In this document: positions 54,974 to 64,000 of the stretch, in pieces
Numbering within the stretch: the stretch's first letter is position 1
How the letters are laid out: each line of letters opens with the position of its first letter
DNA from: Elmis aenea
Lineage: Eukaryota; Arthropoda; Insecta; Coleoptera; Elmidae
Direction of reading: 5' to 3'
Assembly (NCBI GenBank): GCA_947652605.1
Contig: OX393581.1
Coordinates: 32,234,788 to 32,298,787, forward strand
DNA: 64,000 nt
Translations under genes and position numbers: made by a program
Notes under the pieces: model-generated
Database searches by the model: none
What the model was told of the DNA's origin: nothing
Seen by the model: the letters and a program-made list of their open reading frames with translations, nothing else

Positions 54974-56541
54974 GTGCCCATTTTTCTAACCTGTTGTATG
55001 GGTAACTCCGTTAATATTAGAGATACAGAAACGTTTAAATTAGCAAATTTGTGCAGAATTTAAAGGGAAATCTGATGCCATTTTCAAATTTGACCTACGT
55101 CATCAACTTTTTGAAATATTTTGAAAACACTGAAAAAGGTCGATTTTTTCAAACTTGAATAATTCCGTAACCATATGAGTTAGAACAAAAATAAAAATTG
55201 GCTGTTATAGATATTTTTACGTAAATTTTAAATATGTTAACGAAATTTTCATAGCACTCTCGATTTTCGAGTTATAGCACAAACTTGCATTTTTTTAAAT
55301 GGAAGTCATAGTTGGCTGTGGTCTTATTAAAAAGGTTATTTTTTTCTCGTTTTAATGATATAAGGTTTGTTATGCTTTACTGTTGTAGTTTTTCTTTAAA
55401 TAAGCAAAAATCATTTTACATGTTCACAGCCTACTAATAGATGGGAGTTATCCCGTGTTGATATTCTTTTTTTTCGATGTGACATTTAAGAGTTGTCTCT
55501 TATTGTTAGTGTAGCAGTTATTAGCCAGTTACAAATTAAAAAAAAAAAAACACTCAGAGTTTGTCAAATATAATTTATTGTTTGTTTTACGTATAAATCT
55601 CTCTTTCGTGTTGATCAAAATTTATAATTGAGTTTATTGTAAATTTCAAAAACAATGTGTTCTAATGAAGAAAAAAACCACATGCTTTTCTATTACTACG
55701 CTTGTAATAGAAATAGTAGAAATTCAAGTGAAATGTATTTGCAAGATTTATGGAAAGGAGCCAACCAAGAAAGAAGAAAGAAATTATTTTCGTTATTAGA
55801 AACCAATTTAAAAAAGTACGGGTATACCAAAAAGCCTGATAATATTTCTTCATTAAAAAACAGTGTTTTTGAAATTTATAATAAACAAAAATTTTGATTA
55901 ACACGAGAGACAGACATACGTATAACAAACAATAAATTGTATTTGACAAACTATGAGGTTTTGTTTTTAAAATTTGTAACTGGCTAATAACTGCTACACT
56001 AACAATAAGAGACAACTCTTAAATGTCACATCGAAAAAAAAAAGAACATCAACACGGGATAACTCCCATCTATTAGTAGGCAGTGAACATGTAAAATGAT
56101 TTTTGCTTATTTAAAGAAAAACTACAACAGTAAAGCATAACAAACCTTATATCATTGAAACAAGAAAAAAATAACCTTTTTAATAAGACCACAGCCAACT
56201 ATGACTTCCATTTTAAAAAAATGCAAGTTTGTGCTATAACTCGGAAATCGAGAGTGCTATGAAAATTTCGTTAACATATTTAAAATCTACCTAAAAATAT
56301 CTATAAAAGTCAATTTTTATTTTTGTTCTAACTCATATGGTTACGGAATTATTCAAGTTTGAAAAAATCGACCTTTTTCAGTGTTTTCAAAATATTTCAA
56401 AAAGTTGATGACGTAGGTCAAATTTGAAAATGGCATCAGATTTCCCTTTAAATTCTGCACAAATTTGCTAATTTAAACGTTTCTGTATCTCCAATATTAA
56501 CGGAGTTACCCATACAACAGGTTAGAAAAATGGGCACCCTG
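54974..56541. mobile_element. Foldback element with ~650-bp arms around a lone HTH ORF
   Basis: The arms run from about 54974 to 55630 and from 55890 to 56541. They share CCATTTTTCTAACCTGTTGT, AACTCCGTTAATATTAGAG, GACCTACGTCATCAACTTTT and GATGGGAGTTATCCCGTGTT with their inverses. The right end is GGGCACCCTG followed by TA; the left end has lost the CAGG. Only about 260 bp of unique sequence remains in the middle, almost exactly the ORF at 55655-55897. Confidence 0.88.
55655..55897 (+). CDS. DUF4817-type helix-turn-helix domain, stand-alone ORF
   Basis: 80 codons, intact. It reads MLFYYYACNRNSRNSSEMYL, then NQERRKKLFSLLETNLKKYG and YTKKP. The pattern (hydrophobic-YG/A-C-x-R-N-x-R-x-x-x-x-x-Y ... 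RR ... F..LE.NL...G...K) matches the N-terminal DNA-binding domain of insect DUF4817 mariner-type transposases. The catalytic DDE part is absent and a stop follows after a short tail. It could encode a DNA-binding repressor of related elements, or be a relic preserved by chance. Confidence 0.5.
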   Translation: MCSNEEKNHMLFYYYACNRNSRNSSEMYLQDLWKGANQERRKKLFSLLETNLKKYGYTKKPDNISSLKNSVFEIYNKQKF

Positions 56542-56544
56542 TAT

Positions 56545-59500
56545 TGTTGTTTCAGAGTTTTAAGAGAGATGACTGGCGTAAATGTAAGTTTTTACGCAAA
56601 AAAAGTCGTTAAAAAGAAATTGTTTGATCCGCATATGCAAAATCGGTTTTATTTTAACATTAGATACGTAGGTAAATCTATTTTTCAAGCAAGCGTTAAC
56701 GAATTTTTATTTTCGTACATTTAATTTTTACAACAACATTTTTAGTGCTAGTTTTTAACTGTTTTGCTATTAATTTTTGGTATATATTGCACATATAGCC
56801 GAAAACAAAAGACTGCTGTGCGATATACGTGCATCGACTGAGTATTACTCGCTTAACGCCGCATCAAAATCTCTGCAAATTCGCTGCCTCTCTGACGTCA
56901 CAGCATCGTCTGACGTCATCAGTTAATATCAATAATGGTGGGGGTCAACTAAAATATCGATATCCCTAAACGGACGAAGTATCTGACGAAAATATACCGT
57001 AACAAAGGGAAATAGACCAATATTACACCGCGGTAGTTTTATCTGGTTATGTAATTTTCACCACTGTTAAAATATTAAGTAAATGCTTAATTTAACTTTC
57101 GGTTCTTAAAAACCGATTAGGTTTAAAAGAATTTTATTAAAATTTCGTACAAAACTCAAGGGATCATTTATGCCTTTAATTAAAATCAATCGAACGTCAG
57201 TTCTGCAGGTGATCTGATGTGATAATTTAGCTTGATTATGATAATGCACATAAAACATATTGCATTTTTAAGTGCAAATGTAATAATCTAAGACGTACCG
57301 GTAAAAAAGATTTTATAGGTAAAGGTATTACTTTCTATTTCTTTTCTATGAGATTAAATTTAAAACACTGGTACTAAGCGCTACATAAGACAAAAGAGCG
57401 ACTATTAAACGCTTGGTTTTATTAATCACAGAATGTGTCGTACTTTAAACACGTTTGTCCATACTTGCTTCGTACTGCTTCATTTTATCTTACACACCTC
57501 TTTCTTACTTCTACAAAATCAAATATTGGTTTGTTTATTTTAAAAATGCGCCAGTGATGTGCCCTTGCAAAAGATCATTGGTTGATTCAACTTGATTTAT
57601 CACAGTCAGTTAGAAAATCACTTTAATTAATATGAGAATAAATTCAATCAATTCAATCAAAAGTTGTAGTACTTAAATAGGACGTGTTGTTTTTACTACC
57701 TAATTATGCAATTAAAATTATTAAGTACTGTGTAACACCAATGTAATACTTCATAAAAAAAAAACTGATTCAAAATTTTATATTTTAAGAATGCGAACAT
57801 GATTTATTTTTCTTTAATAAGCTATGTACTCAGTTATTAAAAAATGAATAATAATTGCGGAAGTTTGTCTATAAATATTTTGAAAAGTATAATGAACCTG
57901 TTTATAAAAAATATTTGTCAAGTTTTATTTTGCTCCGACATAAACAAAACAAAGCCAAGGTGTAAGGAACAAGATATAGATGTATTTGTTTATTTTGGGT
58001 GCGTTTTGATAGAGGGGGGGAAAACTGGGTCAAAGCTTTCCCCACCTTTTCCTCTGTGCTGTACCTCAATGGGTCATTCAATAAAGCTCGCGAAACTCAG
58101 CGAGCTTTTCCAATCCGTCGTTATTAAAGAAATTACAATTATTTTCCCATGTAAAATTACCTAATGGCAAATTAATTGGTTTAAAAAATATTTGTTATTG
58201 AGTATGATTTTTGTATTTTTTATAATTAAAAGTATTAAAAATTGAAACATATTTAATGTTATATAACGTATGTTGGGATTTTTGTTTAAACTAAACGACT
58301 TAAGCAACCTTTTTATGATTTTTGTATACCTGAATGCTTAAAAACCACATATTTTTAATTTGCCTAAAACTTCTTTATTTACGTACCGATTTTTTAAATT
58401 TTAAGCTAACGATTATACTATTAACTAAGACATTTTTAATGTTTTTCTATTACTCGTTGCTATTAGTATCCCAGTCACACTGGTTTCTTTAATTGTCAGT
58501 TTATATTTCACATTCTAAATTTATTATCCGACAGATTTTTTAAATCAATACGTTTTACCGCTTATTCTTCGTAAAAATAAGTTGTAAGTTACCTTGCAAT
58601 TTTTTTTATCGGTTTGATACAGTCAGTAAAGAAAAGCATAATACGCAAACAGCTGTTGACAATGTGTTATATTGAATTATCCTCGCTATGAGTTACATCG
58701 CGGCAACAACCATGGCAACGCGTTGGAACAATTACTTCGGGTCATGAACTACAAACAGCATTAGTTAATTATGTATCATTGTAGCAATTACTCTTCACTT
58801 TAATGCAATCCTACAAAATTAAAAGACCCATTTAAACAATCGCATTTGCACAAAAGCTGATTGGTTTTAAATGATTTTGATGACTTTGAAGTAAATCTTC
58901 GATAAACAAAGGTATTGATGTGAAATCGTGTCAGATTTGCATCCTTATGTCATGGATAAACCAACCAACTTTAGATATCGGTTGGGTTGTTCTGTAACTT
59001 TAGTGTTAATCAAAACCAGTTTTATTTAACAACTCAAAGATAAGAGCTAGTTTTACGAAACGTGATTCTGTAACTATTAGGTGTTGTACTAACATCGGGT
59101 TTTACCAGGATTATACCTGTAGGCACCTGCGAGTGACATGTACTAAACGTGTTGTTTTATAAACTTTTACAGTTATTAAGTGAAATAGTACCTAATTCAT
59201 AAGTTGTTGGTTAATGAGGGGACAATTTATTTTATAAATAAATATAATTTTTTCCTATCTGTAATCTCATAAGAAACTCATATCTCTTATTTTAAATTGA
59301 TTCTTGGCTTTTTAAAAATTGTTTTAATTTTGCATTGATTTACTTTTCTATACCTCCCTAAAGTACATATGTGTGTGTATGTGCAGGACTGGCGATGATT
59401 CTAAAATGGTAAAATATGCCAACAAAAATATAGCATTTAGGTACTTAAAATAGTAAAAATTGTTTTGTGTCAGAATCAAGCAGTTTTGAAATTTTGTGAT

Positions 59501-59664
59501 TTTGTAATCCACCGCGAATCAAGAAATATTTTGAACAACACAAAAATTTACATATTTATTAAGGTTTGTGTGTTTCGAATAAAACAGTAAATAATATGAA
59601 CAGTATTATTGTGTATGCAATTAATTTGATTTATTTTGGTCGATGCACAAGGAAATATATGAGG
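56545..59664. other. Long noncoding stretch
   Basis: No gene recognised. Includes a GC-richer block at 56800-56960 with two TGACGTCA sites and GC-richer sequence near 58690-58740 (CCATGGCAACGCG). Frames at 56530 and 57844 lack recognisable domains. Confidence 0.5.
56893..56918. promoter_or_regulatory. Paired CRE palindromes
   Basis: Two perfect TGACGTCA sites at 56893-56900 and 56911-56918, 18 bp centre to centre, in a GC-richer block. This is the consensus for CREB/ATF-type bZIP factors. No transcription unit is evident beside it. Confidence 0.3.
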
Positions 59665-59672
59665 GTCTATAG

Positions 59673-59869
59673 CAGCGGTCGCCAAACTTTTTGACCTCAC
59701 GGACCAGTTAATTCATAATTTAAATCCCGCGGACCACTAATAGGATTTTAATGCATCTTAAAACATAACTTAACATGATGAGTAAGTATATTCCACATTT
59801 ATCTGCGGACCACCGAAATTTTCTCGCGGACCACTAGTGGTCCGCGGACCACCACTTTGGCAACCGCTG
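59673..59869. mobile_element. hAT-type MITE (197 bp) with 8-bp TSD
   Basis: Ends CAGCGGTCGCCAAAC and TTTGGCAACCGCTG; GTCTATAG duplicated at 59665-59672 and 59870-59877. The interior has repeated GCGGACCAC motifs in both orientations. Confidence 0.92.
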
Positions 59870-59877
59870 GTCTATAG

Positions 59878-61814
59878 TAAGTGAGCCATTTTCGAAATAA
59901 GGGAACAAAGGAGCCCATAGTTTAACTCAATCTAAAGCTAAAGATCTAGGTTTGCGTCATCGTTGGAAAGGGTAACGTCCTGCGTTTGTCTTTGTCGCAC
60001 TCAGTCGCGTCCCTGACTATTATTAGATCGAGGACGGGTTATTTTTAGCTGGGGTATATAGGTTAGCTAGGGGGTGGCACGCATGCGTCTTCAGAATCCT
60101 TTCTCTATGACGTCATTGCTGCTCCAAATATGCATTCCGCACTTACTAGGATATTTCGTTGTTTTTTTAATTATGTCTTATAAGGGGGGATCTGTTTTCT
60201 TAGCGAATTTTTAATAAAGTTAATGTGCTCATGATTTTATACACACGTTAGCGTTATATTTTGCTTAAATGAGCCATACAAGTATGGTGTCAAAAATTGA
60301 TTATACCTACATATACCTACCTACGTACATAGTGTGTCTAAGTTTGCGTGTTAAGAAAACTCTGATCTCACTTATTGTTATAGAAAATAACACAGCTAAG
60401 CACTGAAACTCAAGTGGTTGCTGACAAAAGTTTATGTCCTACGTCACCAATGCAGTTATTCACAAAGATAATTTATTCTGACACAACTTTGTATTTCGAT
60501 TATTTATGAATAAACAAAGGATAAACGTTAACAATGATATTAATTTTTACTTTAGTCATATACCTCCTACAAAATCACTGTCTTTTGGAAACAAATCTAT
60601 TTCCAAACAAGAGATTTGCATGATCTGAGTTTTTGAATACGCTTAGACTGTTTTTGCGAAATGGTCTTTGTGTTGGCGTGTATTTTAGAATACAATATAT
60701 TTGCATTTTTATTTATTCTAAATACATATCTAATAATAAACAACAATATATTTTCGAAATACATTTAATCGAAAATTTAAAAAAAAGAGATAATTGATGA
60801 CAATACTTCGTTTACGATAAGATATCTATAGCTTAGATCAGTGTCTATATAGGGGTGGGCATTTTTTTTTCGCAGAGGGATAATTATTAGTTAGGGTGAT
60901 GCGGGCCGGTATAAGTTAAAATGTGGGAGGTGTTAAATCTTTTGCCGGGCCTCATATTTTTTCAAAACTTGAAAAAATCTGAAAATAACTTCTCGGTTGT
61001 CAAATTTATGAAAAATCGAAAAATGTATGCAGCGGGCCGGAATGGATGCTGTCGCTGGCCGCATCCGGCCCGCGGGCATACAATGGTATGTTAATTATTA
61101 TACAAATTTATGTATTTATTAAGAAATCGTGTAAGAAAATTTAACTTTTTTTGTATGTATACATTTGTTTAATAGTGGACAAACTATTGTGCCAGAATAT
61201 AATTTTTTTAAAGACACTTAAATTAACCAAAATAGGTAATCACTTTTGGGACGCCCATCATAATGTCATCACAAATCTATTTTATTTTATTTATAAGGAA
61301 CATTTTCTCATATTATTTTACTTTGAACACTTGGAAGATGTCTTCTGAGCAGACATACATAGACATGGAGTGACAAGAAAATAGAGTTTCCAAAGGACTT
61401 CTAAAAATTTAAACATTTTATTGTGAATTGTCTATATGTACGCAAGGGGGGATTAGGGGGATAAATCCCCCCCCGAAAATTTGAAAACGACTGAAATTAT
61501 AATTACTGCATTTCCAAACAAATAAAATACATTTAAAATATATAATATGTTTGCATATTTTACTGATAAATGCTATTTTTGGGTACGTTTGACCTTATAA
61601 ATTTAAAAAAAATGCCTATAGCACTGTTAACTGGGAGTCTACCGCCCCCTGTGCCCCCCGCACCTTTTCCTTACAACTCACTTTTTGTGTCTTGGTCCTT
61701 AGGTCATTTTCTAATTTTACCATTACCATGCCCCGTTTGAAATAAGTCAGTATTATTTTTGCAAATTAAAACAATATCCCCCCCCGAAATATTTTTCTGC
61801 GTACGCCACTGATA
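59878..61814. other. Noncoding with two partial hAT-like elements
   Basis: TAGGGGTGGGCATTTTT at 60850 and a GC-rich CCGGCCCGCGGGC stretch to 61075 look like a hAT MITE without its right terminus. A second, at about 61440-61809, has CCCCCCGAAA blocks near both ends and a right end that in inverse reads CAGTGGCGTACGCAG. TGACGTCA near 60110. No genes. Confidence 0.45.
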
Positions 61815-63150
61815 CAGGGTGATTCATACTGTCGCACCCCTAGAACTTACTTATTTCAAGAGGAAATCCCTATAAACCTTATATTTTTGGAAATCGTGGA
61901 AAATTTTCTATCGATTAGCGTTCAAATGTTTTTTCTACGATGAAATATGTCTGGTGATGGTCAACTTTATTTTTGAAATAACATGGTATACTTTTTTATC
62001 GATTCTGATGGAGAATTAAATTCTAAATCTGTTAGTGCATTAAAAAAAGCATACATAGGTTAAATTTTTTCACAATAATTTTTAATTTTTGGGTCAAATG
62101 ATCAACAGTCTCATTCAAAAAATCACAATTAGAAAAGTTTTTTTATTATCGATTTCTCAGAAAATTTTATTTTTGATAAAAGTGTACCTAGGTATTACCT
62201 AAAACTAATTTTAAAGATGAAAAAAAATTATGTGTCACTAGATTTTGACGATTTTAAAAATATTCGCAAAAGTAAAGTGCCCCTATTTTACAATACGAAA
62301 TTTGAATTTAAAATTTCATTTTTGAATTTTATTCAAAAAAATTACAACTAACAAAAAAGTTTTTTATTATCGTACGACACCAGATTTTAGCAATTTTAAA
62401 AATATTCGCAAGTATTGGAGTGTCCTTATTTTAGGAATAAAAAAAAGCATCAAGAGGAAAAGATATTTTATTTTGAAGAAAATTTTTAAATTTTAAATAT
62501 TTTTCTAAACTTTTTTAAAATCATTAATATAAGGGCACTTTTGGATGTTAAAATTTTATTCAAAACTAAAAGTTGAAATTTTAACGTCACCTTTGGCGTT
62601 TATTTTGAATTCTAAACAATCTTACCCTATAAAGGTTATTTTGTAACTCTTAAAATATGGCCCCTTTACTCTAGTGAATATTTCTGAAATTGCTTAACTC
62701 TGGTATCGTGTACATTTTTGTGAACTTTTTCCAATTTTCAAATAATTTAGGTCATCCACCAACTTTCATCAGGAATGAGCGTTTCTGAGAAATTTTTAGT
62801 AAAACTTTCTCATTTGTTGATACTTTTTGAATGGCACTGTGTAGAAGATATAATGCAGGGTGAATAATGAATAAATTAGTTGTAAAAAGGGAAAATAGTC
62901 AAGTTTCTTGAAAAAAATCAAAAATTCGTGATTTTGTTGATCAATGGTTTTTAATTGTTTTAATAAAAATCAAATTTTGCCCATTCCTGGTTTAAAAGTT
63001 ATTTATTATTTTTCACAAAATCGTTGTATTTGACTTAACAAAACACGATCACTGTAGTAGTTGACAGTTTATAACTTGTCTAATTGTGTTTTAATATTTG
63101 TTGATGTAAAATCATTATTTTCGTGAATCGATAGAGAATTAAATCAATTA
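61815..63150. mobile_element. TACAGGGTGATT foldback, copy 2 (truncated)
   Basis: Starts CAGGGTGATTCATACTGTCG and follows the left arm and interior of 8837-10216 (ATTTATTATTTTTCACAAAATC, AACAAAACACGATCACTG). The terminal right arm is missing. It preserves the uninterrupted site AGCATACATAGG (62055-62066) and carries an insertion at 62106-62839. Confidence 0.7.
62106..62839. mobile_element. TTCAAAAAGTCTGCAAC foldback, copy 3
   Basis: The ends CAGTCTCATTCAAAAAATC and TTTTTGAATGGCACTG are imperfect inverses, and the arms share TTTTTTATTATCGATTTCTC and AAAATTTTA segments with copies 1 and 2. More diverged than copy 2. Confidence 0.65.
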
Positions 63151-64000
63151 TTGCTTTAAACTTTATAGAATAGTGACTGCATATGTTCAATTTTTATATT
63201 TCTTTATAATAACGAATAAAAATTTGTTAGTTGTCCGTCAGTGTTGCATGTGTCTAGCACTTTCCTATTAGTTGAATTATTATTTCACTGCAAAAAAAGT
63301 TTAAAATAAGCTCAGAAAATCAAAGTTTATGGCTTCCATAGGCAAACCACTCATAACATCTAAAATCTTTATGGAAAATAAAATCTTTGAGCAAGCATCA
63401 CCTACTTTGGATGCAACTTATCATGTATTACGTCTATGACAAACGTATTAAAAAGGAAAATATTTTAATTAATGTACGGCACAATAGACAATAGAAAAAA
63501 GCATTAAAAAAAATTTAATCGTATGAAAATGTAAAATGAAATACATTTTTAAATTACTTTTATCATATTATTTCTGTCTATTTTTATATTATGAATATTT
63601 ATTTGTTTTATGCAACAAACGATTTTCTGCTCTTGTCTAAAAAAAAATGGATGTGTTGTTCGTTTACTGCACAATAGCTCAGTTCCTCAACATCCTGTTT
63701 TTCTTCAGGACATTGATACAATTCACTTTCCATATTACTTTTACTTTTTTTAAACCTTCATGGTCATGTTAAATTTATTTTAATGGGGAGTACAATTCAT
63801 CTATAGTTGTTTTATTTTGCTCCTGTATATTTCAGTTCTTCATAACATAGGCAGAATCTAACAATATTTATGTGTTTTATAAATAAAATGTTAGATTTGG
63901 TTTTGCTAGAGTTTCACGTACAGGGCATTCGATTTTTTCTATTTGTATTTCCCTTTAGATTTGTCTTAATTTCAATTTTTGTATGAACTATATTTTATTT
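63151..64000. other. Noncoding, nothing recognised
   Basis: AT-rich to the end of the window. No ORF or repeat end that I can support. Confidence 0.5.

Noticed and set aside
1..64000. tRNA, rRNA, CRISPR, bacterial operons or viral genes
   Set aside because: No tRNA cloverleaf with A and B boxes, no rRNA similarity, no spacer-repeat arrays and no Shine-Dalgarno-led operons were seen; long inverted repeats are explained by eukaryotic transposons.

Overview
This is AT-rich, intron-containing and repeat-dense animal nuclear DNA, most likely from an insect. Support comes from spliced exons of a conserved animal gene (TTC17) at the left edge, a full-length Jockey-type retrotransposon, DUF4817-type mariner transposase fragments, and many short elements ending in TACAGGGTG with TA target duplications, which are typical of insect genomes. 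A beetle is possible, but the sequence alone does not fix the order. I found no prokaryotic genes, CRISPR array, rRNA or tRNA.

Layout. 1-6300: the last five coding exons of TTC17 (363-5844, + strand). Its 4.4-kb final intron holds nested elements: a foldback element carrying an 8-bp-TSD hAT MITE with a hammerhead-like RNA fold, and a second foldback carrying a TTA-flanked MITE. 5845-30300: no host gene recognised apart from one candidate minus-strand Cys-rich exon at 21661-21897. The rest is decayed or nested DNA transposons (mariner, hAT, piggyBac, PIF/Harbinger-like), an 89-bp-arm perfect palindrome, and long AT-rich stretches with nothing recognisable.

30333-35700 is the most notable object: a 5.37-kb Mutator-like element with a perfect 9-bp TSD and terminal inverted repeats (TIRs) of about 1.08 kb. 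Its interior encodes a transposase (now with a stop, a frameshift and a D-to-N change at a likely catalytic site), then four tandemly duplicated 63-nt phase-1 micro-exons, then a roughly 300-residue ubiquitin-specific-protease-like domain with Cys, His and Asp boxes and two CxxC zinc-binding pairs. Its TIRs contain roughly 147-bp tandem units rich in GCGCC motifs, and a second diverged element of this kind begins at 46930 and runs into an assembly gap.

35735-39675 is a nest of elements inside elements. 40899-42822 is a pogo-like element. 44700-46929 contains several TACAGGGTG elements, including a foldback whose two arms both encode a mariner-type transposase C-terminus. After a 200-N gap (48674-48873) lies a complete Jockey retrotransposon (48895-53200) with two intact overlapping ORFs, poly-A and an exact 10-bp TSD, inserted into a repeat whose empty copy is at 44061-44379. 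54974-56541 is a foldback with arms of about 650 bp around an 80-codon ORF for a lone DUF4817-type helix-turn-helix. The rest of the window is noncoding with scattered MITEs.

Apart from TTC17, essentially every recognisable coding sequence here belongs to a mobile element.
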